In this document: one piece after another, positions 1 to 9,057 of the stretch
Layout: every line of letters starts with the position of its first letter
Position numbering within the stretch: position 1 is the stretch's first letter
Assembly (NCBI GenBank): GCA_030041355.1
Contig: JASHNZ010000011.1
Location: 1 to 64,000, forward strand
Reading direction: 5' to 3'
Source: Nitrososphaerales archaeon
Lineage (GTDB): Archaea; Thermoproteota; Nitrososphaeria; Nitrososphaerales; CADDZS01
DNA length: 64,000 bases
The notes under the pieces: model-generated
Seen by the model: only the letters and a program-made list of their open reading frames with translations
Told to the model about the DNA's origin: nothing
The model's database searches: none
Program-made: the position numbers and the translations under genes

Positions 1-40
1 TTCAGCTGGTGTTGACAATTTCCTTTTCTTTGGCAAAATG

Positions 41-50
41 ATTATAACAC
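41..50 (+). promoter_or_regulatory. TATA box for the FKBP gene
   Basis: An ATTATAAC element is centred about 30 bp before the ATG at 75, the archaeal TATA-to-start distance expected for a leaderless transcript. No Shine-Dalgarno sequence is seen before the ATG. Confidence 0.5.
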
Positions 51-74
51 AAACTCGAGACTTGATCTTTTGAA

Positions 75-929
75 ATGACTCTGGAAGCTGGAACACTGAT
101 ACTTGCCGATTACACTGCGAAAATCAAGGATACTGGGCAGATTATTGACACCACGAGGAAAAGCGACGCGGAAAAAGCGGGTAACGTTGATCCGACCAGA
201 ACCTATGAGCCAAGACTGATTGCGGTCGGCGAGGGATGGGTGTTGAAGGGTCTGGATGAGTCTCTTGCAAAATCAGAGCCGGGTCAGACTCTTGATGTCG
301 AGCTTACACCAGAGAAAGCTTTCGGGGTCAGAGATCCTGAAAGGGTTTCAAGGATGCCGATCAGAAAATTTGGAGAAAAGGCAAACGAGCTATCCGTTGG
401 AGCTGAGATCGAAGTCGACAATCGGGTCGGAATCGTGAGGGCAATAGAGTCAGGCCGGGTTTTCGTTGATTTTAATCACAAGTATGCGGGAAAGACGCTC
501 GAATACAACGTCGAAATAAAGGAGAAATTGGATTCTAGAGACGCGAAGGTCGAAGCTCTTATTCGCAGACGCCTCCCGATAGAAAAAGAAAAAGTCAAGT
601 TCGAATTCGAAGGAGACGACCTTGTCAAAATTACCATTCCCAGCGACTATTTCCTCGCCGAAGGTCTGCAAATTATCAAGAGAGGAATAAGCCAGGATCT
701 TTTCAAGTTCATCAAGCCGCTCGCGAAGGTTGATTTCGTAGAGGAATATGAAAATCCTGCTGTAAAGAAGGAAGAAGCAAAAACCGCAGAACTGAAAACA
801 GAGGCGCCGGAACCGGAGAAAGCCACAGAGCCTGCTCCAGCGGAAGAAAGCAAGCAGGCAGAAGCTGAAACTTCAGCGCCTACGCCGACTGCAACAAAAA
901 GAAAATCCGCAAGCTCGAGTTCAGAGTAA
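75..929 (+). CDS. FKBP-type peptidyl-prolyl cis-trans isomerase, long archaeal form
   Basis: Predicted cytosolic prolyl isomerase and chaperone. The N-terminal part (about residues 1-155) reads as an FKBP fold: DYTAKIKDTGQIIDTT opening strand, the GEGWVLKGLDE loop, and the LTPEKAFGVRDPE segment leading into an inserted chaperone flap, as in SlyD-like archaeal FKBPs. A second conserved segment (about 155-235) follows, then a Glu/Ala/Pro-rich low-complexity tail to residue 284. Archaeal long FKBPs share this order; the acidic tail is likely disordered. The ATG at 75 is favoured by the TATA box 30 bp upstream. It is convergent with egsA, 7 bp away. Confidence 0.88.
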   Translation: MTLEAGTLILADYTAKIKDTGQIIDTTRKSDAEKAGNVDPTRTYEPRLIAVGEGWVLKGLDESLAKSEPGQTLDVELTPEKAFGVRDPERVSRMPIRKFGEKANELSVGAEIEVDNRVGIVRAIESGRVFVDFNHKYAGKTLEYNVEIKEKLDSRDAKVEALIRRRLPIEKEKVKFEFEGDDLVKITIPSDYFLAEGLQIIKRGISQDLFKFIKPLAKVDFVEEYENPAVKKEEAKTAELKTEAPEPEKATEPAPAEESKQAEAETSAPTPTATKRKSASSSSE

Positions 930-936
930 AGAACTT

Positions 937-2016
937 TTAGATTACTCCAACTTCTTTTGCTAAGTTTTTTGCTGTCTCAGAGGTCAATTGCTTTTCGTTC
1001 AGAATGGTGTATCGCTCCTTGCGGATATTCTTCGCAAGAACGAGTGCCTTAATTATCTCCTCCTCAGTTGCTCCGATATCAGATGACTTTGTGGGCGCGC
1101 CCATTAAGCTGAGCGCATCTTTGATTTGCATGTAATCGAGGCCGTGTAATTTTGCCATTATAATACTACCCATTCCGCATTTTTCTCCGTGCATTCCTTT
1201 TCCTGGTGCCGTTATGTCCATAGCGTGGGAGAAAAGATGCTCTGACCCGCTGCAGGGCCTACTGCTCCCCGCGATTCCAGCCGCGACCCCTGCGCTGATC
1301 AAAGCTTCGACCACAACTCGCACCGCATCCTGACTCTTATCCGAAATTGCGGAGGCATTGTTGACAACGAGATCTGCTGAAAGCAGCGCAAGGTTTGCAG
1401 AATATCCGCCAAAGTACTCTCCGGTTCTTTCATGAGATAGCTCCCAATCTCTCACGGCGGTAAGTTTCGACACTAAATCGCCGCAACCGCTAACAAGTAA
1501 GGGAAGAGGGGCCTTTGAAATTATACTGACATCTGCAACGATTGCAATAGGTGGCTTTGCTACAACAGAGTAAGGCCGGTCTAAGCCTTTCACAGAGGCA
1601 AAGGGACTGGAGATTCCATCATGCGAAGCACTTGTGGGAACGCTAACAAAAGGAAGCTTCGAATTAAACGACGCAAGTTTCGCAATGTCGATCGATCTTC
1701 CACCACCGATTCCCACCAAAAAAGATGCGCCGACTTTCAATGTCACCTGGGAGATCCTTTCGACTTCCTGAAAGGTCGATGGACCCGCTATCTCCCAGTT
1801 TACTTCGTAGCCTTTTTCTTCTAAGGAGCCAAGAAGTGTGTCGCCGACTATCTTCTTTACGTTAGGTCCCCAGATCAAGAGAGCATTCTTCCCGAGCTCC
1901 AAATCCCCGAGAATGCTACCCATGTCGCCAAGGATTTCTTCCCCAACAACGACTTTGCGTGGCAGCTCCATCACATGCAACGGCAGCACATCTTCTCTTT
2001 TGCGATTGGAAATCAT
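937..2016 (-). CDS. egsA: sn-glycerol-1-phosphate dehydrogenase
   Basis: Makes sn-glycerol-1-phosphate from dihydroxyacetone phosphate with NAD(P)H, the step that sets archaeal lipid stereochemistry. The dinucleotide loop GIGGGRSIDIAK and the PTSASHDGISSPFAS signature are present, with metal-ligand candidates in SASHDG, HLFSHAMD and GMHGEKCG, all family landmarks. At 359 aa the length is normal. The TATA box at 2031-2040 lies only about 20 bp before the ATG at 2016, so translation may really start at the internal ATG at 1971 (MELPRKVVV), where family members usually begin. Confidence 0.95.
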   Translation of the reverse strand: MISNRKREDVLPLHVMELPRKVVVGEEILGDMGSILGDLELGKNALLIWGPNVKKIVGDTLLGSLEEKGYEVNWEIAGPSTFQEVERISQVTLKVGASFLVGIGGGRSIDIAKLASFNSKLPFVSVPTSASHDGISSPFASVKGLDRPYSVVAKPPIAIVADVSIISKAPLPLLVSGCGDLVSKLTAVRDWELSHERTGEYFGGYSANLALLSADLVVNNASAISDKSQDAVRVVVEALISAGVAAGIAGSSRPCSGSEHLFSHAMDITAPGKGMHGEKCGMGSIIMAKLHGLDYMQIKDALSLMGAPTKSSDIGATEEEIIKALVLAKNIRKERYTILNEKQLTSETAKNLAKEVGVI

Positions 2017-2030
2017 GTTCTTTCGGAAAC

Positions 2031-2040
2031 TTATTTAAAG
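2031..2040 (-). promoter_or_regulatory. TATA box for egsA
   Basis: Reading the minus strand, CTTTAAATAA lies 15-25 bp before the first ATG (2016). A transcript starting about 26 bp downstream would begin near 2010, which favours initiation at the internal ATG at 1971. Confidence 0.55.
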
Positions 2041-2189
2041 GACTTTACCCGAAGCAGAATTCAAGCCGGCGTTCTCGTAGACTGAAACTTACGCGTTGCT
2101 TTTTCTTAGTTCAGAAAAAGACGGCGGGAAACTGAAAGCGCAGTACTTTTCTTTCGCAAGGATTCCGGTCATTCTTCAAGTGATAACTG

Positions 2190-2912
2190 TTGCCACATAT
2201 CAACAATGGACTAAACGATCTAGCAGATAGCAACTTCGAGCGTGCAGAGCAAGTCAGAAAAAAGGTGGACGCTCTAAAATATCATGGCACCACAACATGC
2301 GCCCTTACTGCTATGGATGGCGTCGTTTTATGTACAGACACGAGAGTTACGGCAGGCTATCTGTACATCGCACACAGACGCGGCAAGAAAATGCACATGA
2401 TCGACAAACACGTCGGAGTAACAATTGCAGGGACCGTAGCAGATGCGCAAAACCTAATTGACACCTTGAGGTATTATGCCAATCTGTATAGACTCGAGAA
2501 CGGGGTGCCCATCCCGATCAAGTCACTTGCTAGGATTGCGGCGAATATCTTCTTTGGAAATAGAGCGTATCCTATGATCGCAGACTTTTTGATCTGCGGT
2601 TTTGATTCAGAAGAAGGTCCAACCATTTACAGCGTCGACTTCTTTGGCGCGAACACCAAGGAATCGTTTGTCTCGACTGGGAGTGGCTCTCCAGTAGCTT
2701 ACGGGATTTTGGAAGACGAATACCGCAAAGACATGAACGTCAAAGACCTCATTCCGATCGCAATCAAGGCCGTCAGTGCCGCGATTAAGAGAAATGCGGG
2801 AACGGGCGACGGCTTCGATGTCGCAGTTGTCACAAAAGACGCTGGTTATCGGGAATTAACCAGGGAAGAAAAGAGCCAATATTTGACGACGATTCCTAGT
2901 AGTAGAAGTTAA
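2190..2912 (+). CDS. psmB: 20S proteasome beta subunit
   Basis: Catalytic subunit of the archaeal proteasome core. A 33-residue propeptide ends in Gly33, and the mature protein starts at Thr34 (HG then TTT). Counting from that Thr, the triad Thr1, Asp17 (CTDTRV) and Lys33 (RRGKK) is intact, and GSGSPVAYGILE and the GTGDGFDVAVV segment match the family. This is therefore an active-type, self-processing beta subunit. The start is a TTG at 2190, since no in-frame ATG lies before the propeptide. It is followed after 2 bp by fttA, so the two are probably cotranscribed. Confidence 0.95.
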   Translation: MPHINNGLNDLADSNFERAEQVRKKVDALKYHGTTTCALTAMDGVVLCTDTRVTAGYLYIAHRRGKKMHMIDKHVGVTIAGTVADAQNLIDTLRYYANLYRLENGVPIPIKSLARIAANIFFGNRAYPMIADFLICGFDSEEGPTIYSVDFFGANTKESFVSTGSGSPVAYGILEDEYRKDMNVKDLIPIAIKAVSAAIKRNAGTGDGFDVAVVTKDAGYRELTREEKSQYLTTIPSSRS

Positions 2913-2914
2913 GT

Positions 2915-4828
2915 TTGACAGAGCGTCAAAGTGCACAAACTGTAACGGGTGTTATCCTCAATCATATTCCAGCGGAAGCTGAGATCACACGGGTTGAGTA
3001 TGAAGGACCTAGAATAGCTCTTTACTCAAAGAATCCCAAATTTCTTCAACAAAACAGCTATATTGTCTCTGACCTTGTCAATATGGTGAAGAGACGTGTA
3101 GTCGTTCGAACGGACAAGTCGATTAGAAAGGAGGAACAAGAGGCACAGGATCAAATAATGGCGAACTTGCCTCCTGAAGCAGGAGTCCAAAGCATTTTCT
3201 TTGACGCGGCCTTGGGCGAAGCTATTGTTGAAGCTTTGAAGCCGCTTCAATTGACTCCTGAAAAAGGATTCAATCCGATAGAACTTACTGACAAAACTGG
3301 ATGGAAGATTCGAATTAGAAAACATCCACATATTCCCTGTGCAACTATCCAATACATTAATCTCACATTAACGCAATCTGCAACCGAAAGATCGAGATTT
3401 TTGAAAGAGGTAGGAGAGAACATCTTCCGACCGAGACTATCAGAGGATTCCGAGATCAGTTTGATGACTCTTGGAGCTTTTGAAGAGGTGGGCAGATCTT
3501 CTATCATAGTTGCAACATCAGAGAGCAAACTCCTCCTAGATTGCGGCATTCATCCTGGCGCGAGATCGAGCTGGGATGCCTATCCGAGACTTGATTGGGC
3601 CGACATCGAACTAGACGAATTAGACGCGGTCATAATCAGTCACGCACATCTCGACCACACTGGTTTTCTTCCCGCGCTTTACAAATACGGGTACGACGGC
3701 CCGGTTTACTGCACGGAACCCACTCTTCCTCTCATGACTCTTCTACAACAGGATATGGTCAAGCTAGGGCAGTCTGAAGGAGGGAGACTGGTCTTCGACC
3801 TGCGTGACATAAAAGAAGTAATCAAACACGCAATTCTGGTACCCTTCGGTCTTGTTACTGATGTCGCACCAGACGTAAAACTCGTTTTTAATAATGCCGG
3901 GCACATTCTGGGCTCTGCCACTGTCCATCTTCATATTGGAGAAGGAGCTCATAACATAGTTTACACTGGCGATTACAAATATGGAAAAACCAGGCTTTTG
4001 GAACCTGCCTTTTGGAATTATCCACGGGTTGAAACCCTAATCACAGAATCGACCTACGGAACAAGGGACGACATAACACCTCCGCGAGATGAGGTAGAAA
4101 ACAGATTTGTCAACATGATTAATGATACTTTGCGACAGGGGGCCAAGGTCCTGATACCAATTCCCGCCGTAGGACGGGCTCAAGAGATCATACTGGTGAT
4201 CAACGAGTACATGAAACAAAAGAAACTCGTAGAAGCCCCTGTCTTCATTGAGGGGATGATCTCGGAGGCAACAGCGATTCACATCGCATATCCTGAATAT
4301 CTTTCACGCGATCTAAAGTACAAGATACTTGAGGAAGATGAAAATCCATTTTCCTCTGAATATTTCACGGTTGTAGATCATCCAAGCAACAGGGAGGAGG
4401 CCTTGCGCGAAGGTCCCGCGATCATAATGGCGACATCGGGCATGTTGGAAGGAGGCCCGGTTTTGGAGTACTTTTCCCATCTTGCGCCCAGTGAAAAAAC
4501 TCAGGTTCTCTTTGTTTCCTATCAAGTTCAGGGCACTATGGGACGCAGAGTGTTGGACGGATCGAAGCAGGTCAGCCTCCTAGGCGAAGGCGGCAAAATC
4601 AGGATTGTTGACGTCAGATGTCGAGTGGACAGAATCGAAGGTTTCTCAGGGCATAGCGATTACAACCAGATCGTGAGATATGTTCAGAAGCTTCGACCAA
4701 AACTGCAGCAGATTTTCGTGAATCACGGAGAGAAGAGAAAGACAGAACTTCTTTCGCAAGATCTTTCCCGAAGATTCAGATTGCCGGTTTCGCATCCCAG
4801 CGTTGAAGAAGCTATAAGGATACGATAG
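2915..4828 (+). CDS. fttA: aCPSF1/FttA, KH-domain beta-CASP ribonuclease and transcription termination factor
   Basis: Metallo-beta-lactamase/beta-CASP nuclease that cleaves nascent RNA and terminates archaeal transcription. About the first 190 residues form the paired N-terminal KH domains. The metal site motif SHAHLDHTG gives His243, His245, Asp247 and His248; later motifs include YTGDYKYG, TESTYG, IPIPAVGRAQE, MATSGMLEGG and the C-terminal EGFSGHSDY and VNHGE. Length 637 aa matches the archaeal family. The TTG start is 2 bp after psmB; pairing with proteasome genes fits a general RNA/protein turnover unit. Confidence 0.95.
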   Translation: MTERQSAQTVTGVILNHIPAEAEITRVEYEGPRIALYSKNPKFLQQNSYIVSDLVNMVKRRVVVRTDKSIRKEEQEAQDQIMANLPPEAGVQSIFFDAALGEAIVEALKPLQLTPEKGFNPIELTDKTGWKIRIRKHPHIPCATIQYINLTLTQSATERSRFLKEVGENIFRPRLSEDSEISLMTLGAFEEVGRSSIIVATSESKLLLDCGIHPGARSSWDAYPRLDWADIELDELDAVIISHAHLDHTGFLPALYKYGYDGPVYCTEPTLPLMTLLQQDMVKLGQSEGGRLVFDLRDIKEVIKHAILVPFGLVTDVAPDVKLVFNNAGHILGSATVHLHIGEGAHNIVYTGDYKYGKTRLLEPAFWNYPRVETLITESTYGTRDDITPPRDEVENRFVNMINDTLRQGAKVLIPIPAVGRAQEIILVINEYMKQKKLVEAPVFIEGMISEATAIHIAYPEYLSRDLKYKILEEDENPFSSEYFTVVDHPSNREEALREGPAIIMATSGMLEGGPVLEYFSHLAPSEKTQVLFVSYQVQGTMGRRVLDGSKQVSLLGEGGKIRIVDVRCRVDRIEGFSGHSDYNQIVRYVQKLRPKLQQIFVNHGEKRKTELLSQDLSRRFRLPVSHPSVEEAIRIR

Positions 4829-4842
4829 TATAATCTTTTGCC

Positions 4843-5184
4843 CTAACTCTCTCTATCAGAAGCTGAATTTCGCTCTCCACGCCAGATTCTGACGCCCGGT
4901 GGGGTAATTACAATTCTCTCTTCCCCCAAGCGTGCAATATCTCCGCCGAAGGATGTGCTAAATTCGGTGAGCTTCTCTATAGTGGTTTTCAGCTCCTCTA
5001 TATTCTTCTGAGCCAGCGGAGTAATCTTTAGGATTACTATTGTGTTGTCCTTCACATCAGCTTTTATTTGCTCTAATTCGCTCAGAGACTTTAGCGCAAG
5101 CGCTTTCAACATCACGCCCGATGGTGGGCTCGACATTGTCTCCGCCTCTAGGTTTCCTCCGCCGGAGGACCCTCCACTGGTCAA
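4843..5184 (-). CDS. sepF: SepF-like cell division protein
   Basis: Small SepF-domain (DUF552) protein that in archaea tethers FtsZ to the membrane and polymerises at the division site. The core from about residue 25 (VMLKALALKSLSELEQIKADV, with NTIVILKITPLAQKN) to GGDIARLGEERIVITPPGVRI is the classic SepF fold ending. The N-terminus is Gly/Ser-rich and does not show a clear amphipathic membrane-binding helix. It lies downstream of the PUA-protein gene on the same strand with a 56-bp gap and is convergent with fttA. No ftsZ is in the window. Confidence 0.82.
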   Translation of the reverse strand: MTSGGSSGGGNLEAETMSSPPSGVMLKALALKSLSELEQIKADVKDNTIVILKITPLAQKNIEELKTTIEKLTEFSTSFGGDIARLGEERIVITPPGVRIWRGERNSASDRES

Positions 5185-5240
5185 CAGATCTTGTTCCTCT
5201 CTAGTCCTGAGAGACTATGCGCCTAACTTAAAACTATTCA

Positions 5241-5744
5241 TCAGATTTCGAGAAACTTCAAAGCCTCCCACAATTTGTCGCCTACGTAGTGAAGGTTTTC
5301 GATAGCGGGCCCGGTTTTCATCGTTTCCGCCTCTTCTTTACTTACTAATGCCCGGCCAATCGCTATTGCTTTCGAATGAGAGACCTCTTTTATCACTAAG
5401 AGATCCCCCTTTTTGAAACTTCCAGAAAATGAAACAATTCCCGGTCTCATTACGTTTGCACCATTGCACACGAACTTGACCGCCCCCATGTCAACCGTAG
5501 CACTCGATAGTTTTGGTAGAATTTCTTCGTCTCTTAGCAATGGGAAATAAGTCTCGGTCTTGTTTTTCCCAATGTAGAGCTTGGCGTCTTTTTCAAAAGT
5601 AATCGACAGAGCAGGATCATCGAGCTCGGCTATCTTGAGATCTTTGACTTTCGGAATGTTCCTTATTTCTCCGGAAGTGGGAAGAGATCGGATAGAATTC
5701 TGAAAATCCTCAGTCGCTTTCTTTGATAGGTTATAGATCCTCAA
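5241..5744 (-). CDS. PUA-domain RNA-binding protein (MCT-1/Tma20-like)
   Basis: Archaeal protein of the MCT-1/Tma20 type: an N-terminal pre-PUA region (residues 1-80) and a C-terminal PUA domain (about 82-160) with VDMGAVKFVCNGANVMRPGI and the KAIAIGRALVS strand. Family relatives act on ribosomes or tRNA; the exact role in archaea is not settled. The gene is divergent from the Sm-protein gene, with an AT-rich element at about 5771-5785 serving as its likely TATA box. sepF follows on the same strand. Confidence 0.85.
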   Translation of the reverse strand: MRIYNLSKKATEDFQNSIRSLPTSGEIRNIPKVKDLKIAELDDPALSITFEKDAKLYIGKNKTETYFPLLRDEEILPKLSSATVDMGAVKFVCNGANVMRPGIVSFSGSFKKGDLLVIKEVSHSKAIAIGRALVSKEEAETMKTGPAIENLHYVGDKLWEALKFLEI

Positions 5745-5792
5745 GATAGTGTGATCCGCTTGAGAGAATAAGAATAAATTTTCGTCGAGAAT

Positions 5793-5803
5793 GCTTATAA
5801 GAG
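5793..5803 (+). promoter_or_regulatory. TATA box for the Sm-like protein operon
   Basis: GCTTATAAGAG in the divergent intergenic region, 60-70 bp before the TTG start at 5864, predicts a short leader containing the GGAGAG ribosome-binding site at 5851-5856. Confidence 0.5.
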
Positions 5804-5863
5804 TTCAAAGAAGGTTCAAAACCTAGAGCGAAGTAAATTCGGTTTTTTTCGGAGAGTTATTTT

Positions 5864-6100
5864 TTGTCCCAAGATATGGCCGTTAAGGTACTAGACGAGA
5901 GCGTGGGTAAGATCGTGTTGATCAAGTTGAAAGGTGGTAAGACAATTCGAGGAAATCTGCAGGGTTTTGATCAGCACATGAATCTCTTGGTCGAGCAATC
6001 CGAGGAAATTTTGGAAGAGGGCAAAACTAATTCTCTTGGAACGATTGTGGTAAGAGGAGATAACGTCGTAATTATATCTCCGCCGCGATCGGGCAGCTAG
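5864..6100 (+). CDS. Sm-like archaeal protein (SmAP/Lsm)
   Basis: RNA-binding Sm ring protein. The Sm1 motif (VGKIVLIKLKGGKTIRGNLQ, then FDQHMNLLVEQ) and Sm2 motif (LGTIVVRGDNVVIISPP) are complete in 78 aa. GGAGAG at 5851-5856 sits 7 bp before the TTG at 5864 and about 20 bp before the alternative ATG at 5876, which decides for the TTG. It is followed by rpl37e after 37 bp, an arrangement common in archaea. Confidence 0.95.
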   Translation: MSQDMAVKVLDESVGKIVLIKLKGGKTIRGNLQGFDQHMNLLVEQSEEILEEGKTNSLGTIVVRGDNVVIISPPRSGS

Positions 6101-6137
6101 AAAGATTTACGAGAGAAAATTGGGTTGAGATTGGCAA

Positions 6138-6311
6138 ATGGTTAGAGGAACTACATCAATGGGAAAAATGGGTCGAAAGAAGACCCATATCAGATGCAGG
6201 CGTTGCGGCCACCACTCATTTCATCTCAGAAAGAAGGTCTGTTCAAGCTGCGGATTTGGAGCTAGTCCGAAAATGCGGAAATACTCTTGGATGACCTACT
6301 ACCGCGGCTGA
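6138..6311 (+). CDS. rpl37e: 50S ribosomal protein L37e
   Basis: A 57-residue basic zinc-ribbon protein of the large subunit. It opens [20 protein letters not shown] and has two CxxC knuckles, CRRC (residues 20-23) and CSSC (35-38), with the typical [13 protein letters not shown] stretch after the second. It lies 37 bp after the Sm gene and 22 bp before the next gene, so it is probably in one transcript with both. Confidence 0.95.
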   Translation: MVRGTTSMGKMGRKKTHIRCRRCGHHSFHLRKKVCSSCGFGASPKMRKYSWMTYYRG

Positions 6312-6333
6312 AATATGCCGAGGGAATTTCTGT

Positions 6334-7176
6334 TTGTTTTCTAGCCAGATCCTCCTTCCTATTGAGATTGCAATTTTTGTCATTGGCACGTCTTTAATCG
6401 GGTTGTTTTTCTTTGGGAGAGGCAAAAATCCCAAGCCCACTCAAAGTATGGCATCGACTGACGGCAATGACTCTCAGGCTGAGGAAACAAAAACTTCGAA
6501 AGCAAGCCAGGCAAGTAGAACTCCAAATTCTCAGAGACTAGTTTCCAAAGGTCAGCTTGAAAAAAGCAAAAGGGAGCTTCGTACACTCCTACTGGAGAAA
6601 GAATTAGTTTCCGCTGCGCTGACCCGCCTCTACGAGGCAGAAGCTGCAGGGCAAATAACGAAAGAAGAAAGAGAAACTCTTAGCGTAAAGTACCGCGACG
6701 AACTGAGATCCCTCGACTCCAAAATAGTAGGAATCGACGCTTTTGTGGAAGTCGGCGATCTCGAAACTTTGCGAGATCAACTCTTGCAACTCGTCAACGA
6801 AAAAATTGATGCGATTGATCGAAGAATAGAACGTACCAAGGTCGCGGCTTCGCCATTGATCAATGAGCTTCTGGAAAAGAAATCCCAGAAACCGCCGTCC
6901 ATAGTCCCCGAATTGCAAGCTGAGAAGAAATCAGGAGTGGTTCCGGATATAACGGACATGCTTGCATCTAAGGCCTCTGTTAACTCTCAGACATCCATTT
7001 CATCAGAAACAAGAGAAGGGCAATCGCAAATGATTGCAGAGCCTGTGGTGGCACCCCAAGCTGAGAGGCCCGTTTCTAAGCGAAGGGACATTAAATCTGA
7101 TGGACAGGTCGAGGAGTTGCAAAAGGAACTTTTAGAAGCGCTCGACCGATTGGAGAAGATGGACTTGGAAGCTTGA
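6334..7176 (+). CDS. membrane-anchored coiled-coil protein of unknown function
   Basis: 280 aa with one N-terminal membrane segment (about residues 6-28, rich in Ile/Leu/Phe), a Ser/Thr/Lys linker, then a long charged helical region (about 70-175) containing LRTLLLEKELVSAALTRLY and LYEAEAAGQITKEERETL, and a second low-complexity linker before a short C-terminal helix (EELQKELLEALDRLEKM). I do not recognise the family. GAGGGA at 6320-6325 precedes the TTG at 6334 by 8 bp, which supports this start. It sits between rpl37e and rpiA, overlapping the rpiA start by 4 bp, so it is translationally coupled. Confidence 0.75.
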   Translation: MFSSQILLPIEIAIFVIGTSLIGLFFFGRGKNPKPTQSMASTDGNDSQAEETKTSKASQASRTPNSQRLVSKGQLEKSKRELRTLLLEKELVSAALTRLYEAEAAGQITKEERETLSVKYRDELRSLDSKIVGIDAFVEVGDLETLRDQLLQLVNEKIDAIDRRIERTKVAASPLINELLEKKSQKPPSIVPELQAEKKSGVVPDITDMLASKASVNSQTSISSETREGQSQMIAEPVVAPQAERPVSKRRDIKSDGQVEELQKELLEALDRLEKMDLEA

Positions 7177-7880
7177 GCACTTCAGTCAAGACAGAAGATT
7201 CAATGATTCTTGCAGCCAAGACTGTGGCAGAGAATCATATCGAAAGCGGAATGATCGTCGGCCTTGGAAGCGGATCAGCCTCGAGCAAGTTTGCGGCCTC
7301 CCTTGGTGAATTAGTCAAAAGAGGTCAGCTGAAGGACATTGCAATAGTTCCTTCCTCAATGCAGGCGTGGCTCTTGGCCGAACATAACTCGTTAACTCTC
7401 TATTCCGACTCGGCTCATTGCCCCGACAGTCTGGACGCTGCCGTTGATGGAGCCGATCAGATTTCCCTTCGCACCCGTTCGATGATCAAAGGCGGAGGAG
7501 GGGCACTGCTGCGAGAAAAAATAATCCTTTCTGCTTCAAAGCACTCGTATATTCTAGTGGACTCATCCAAGGTTACAGAGAATTTGGACAGATCAATTCC
7601 TGTTGAAGTCGTGCAGTTTGCAGTGAACTCCGTCCACGAAAGAATCAAGAGCGAATTCAACGCAGAGCCGGTTTTGCGCGTGCTGGAAAAAGGGTATCCG
7701 TTCTTTACAGAATCGGGGAATGTTATTTTGGATTGCCGGAATTTCGATTCAATTGAAGAACCTTCGCAATTAGAACTTTCTCTAAAGTCTGTTCCCGGTG
7801 TTGTGGAAGTCGGAATTTTCAATTGCAAAGTGGACAAGTTTTACGTCGGTGGTCAAAACGGGTCCTACGAATCGCACTGA
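7173..7880 (+). CDS. rpiA: ribose-5-phosphate isomerase A
   Basis: Interconverts ribose-5-phosphate and ribulose-5-phosphate in the cytosol. The phosphate loop GLGSGSASSKF, the catalytic DGADQI motif and KGGGGALLREKI are intact in a normal-length protein (235 aa). The TTG start overlaps the TGA of the preceding gene (TTGA), so it is translationally coupled. The 3' end overlaps the convergent gene on the other strand by about 16 bp. Confidence 0.95.
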   Translation: MSTSVKTEDSMILAAKTVAENHIESGMIVGLGSGSASSKFAASLGELVKRGQLKDIAIVPSSMQAWLLAEHNSLTLYSDSAHCPDSLDAAVDGADQISLRTRSMIKGGGGALLREKIILSASKHSYILVDSSKVTENLDRSIPVEVVQFAVNSVHERIKSEFNAEPVLRVLEKGYPFFTESGNVILDCRNFDSIEEPSQLELSLKSVPGVVEVGIFNCKVDKFYVGGQNGSYESH

Positions 7881-8302
7881 AAATATGTAATCCTGTGGCG
7901 GTTGCTATAGGAGTGTAGCAAAGCGTTCGTTATCTCGCCTGCTATTCGCAACATTATCGGTTTGCTTTTTGCAAGAGTAAGAGTCGTTTTTCGAGATCTA
8001 TCAAACTCCGAACCAACTAGACCGAGATCGCTTGCCTTTATAGAATCTATGACTTTCCTCCAGGCATAGGTTTCTTTGGCACTCGCGAGATGAGACATCT
8101 CATATTTCCAAGAGAAGAGTTCTCTTTTTACGGCAATGTCTTCGTCAGAGCGCAGAAACTCAACAAGAGTTTCTATTGACTCCCAAGCCTCACTCTCAAT
8201 TTTACTTGAGATCAGTCGTGCGGACTCACTATCACATCTTATCCCAAACAGGGGATTGCTAACGGGCGGCATATTCCTGGCCCTATCGCCGTTGGCTATC
8301 AC
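7865..8302 (-). CDS. hypothetical protein
   Basis: 145 aa, mostly helical by composition, with no membrane segment and no motif I recognise. Repeated Glu/Ser-rich helices (IESEAWESIETLVEFLR, KVIDSIKASDLG) suggest a small helical-bundle protein. The start is GTG at 8302 or, as likely, the ATG at 8272. Its end overlaps rpiA on the opposite strand. The small membrane-protein gene at 8332-8766 is upstream on the same strand, 29 bp away, so the two may form a unit. Confidence 0.55.
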   Translation of the reverse strand: MIANGDRARNMPPVSNPLFGIRCDSESARLISSKIESEAWESIETLVEFLRSDEDIAVKRELFSWKYEMSHLASAKETYAWRKVIDSIKASDLGLVGSEFDRSRKTTLTLAKSKPIMLRIAGEITNALLHSYSNRHRITYFQCDS

Positions 8303-8331
8303 TCAAGAAGATCTATCGGGCTCTTAAGAAC

Positions 8332-8766
8332 TCAGTATCGCCTGTCGCGATCCTGATCTTGGTCGGGGTTCCTATCTCTTCTAGTTCTCAAAAATGAAAT
8401 CGCGATTGGAATTAGGAAAATAAGTAGAATAAAATTGTAATAAGAAAAAAAGACGCTTGCAATTATGACAGCCACTATTGCGACAATTATAATTGCGAGT
8501 ACTATGGCTCGTGTATTTGTTCTTACTCTTCTGGCATTCGCTTCTATCTCGGCGTCGCTCTTGAAGGGACGTCTGCTGGTGTCATAGGAATATTTGGACT
8601 CTGGCGGTTGTCTTCGCGGTTTGTATTGGCTATAGTCCCGGGTTCCGTAAGCGGAAGAGGATTCAGTGGCATTCCTATTCCTGTGTTGAAGTAGGAAGAA
8701 CCCCACGATAAGAAGCAAAATAAATCCTCCAAAAGATGCTCCGATTACTAGACTTATTTCGTCCAT
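8332..8766 (-). CDS. small membrane protein, unknown function
   Basis: 144 aa with an N-terminal membrane helix (about residues 5-26), a 60-residue polar Arg/Ser/Tyr-rich linker, then two close hydrophobic helices (about 84-130) and a C-terminal tail of alternating Arg and Asp (DRNPDQDQDRDRRY). I do not recognise the family. The start is ATG at 8766. It is probably cotranscribed with the downstream hypothetical gene. Confidence 0.6.
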   Translation of the reverse strand: MDEISLVIGASFGGFILLLIVGFFLLQHRNRNATESSSAYGTRDYSQYKPRRQPPESKYSYDTSRRPFKSDAEIEANARRVRTNTRAIVLAIIIVAIVAVIIASVFFSYYNFILLIFLIPIAISFLRTRRDRNPDQDQDRDRRY

Positions 8767-9057
8767 GGTGGTAGTTCTCCCCTCTTCTCGACGAAAAATC
8801 GATTCGCTCTACTGTCAGTAACAATCTATCCATAAGTTTTCCCTTCACGAAGGCTATCGAGCGACTCCGTGGCATCACAGAGCCTTGATCTTTAGCACTT
8901 GCTACAAGAGTACAAGTGAGAATTTGCGACCGACAAGAATTGCATCGCTGCTTTCACCATACAATTGAAGTTACGAAAGCAAAGACTGCGAACACTTTCA
9001 CTCTGGAAATCCTTTCGATTCCTGTCAAAAGCTTGAAATTTAGAACTCTAGGTATTC

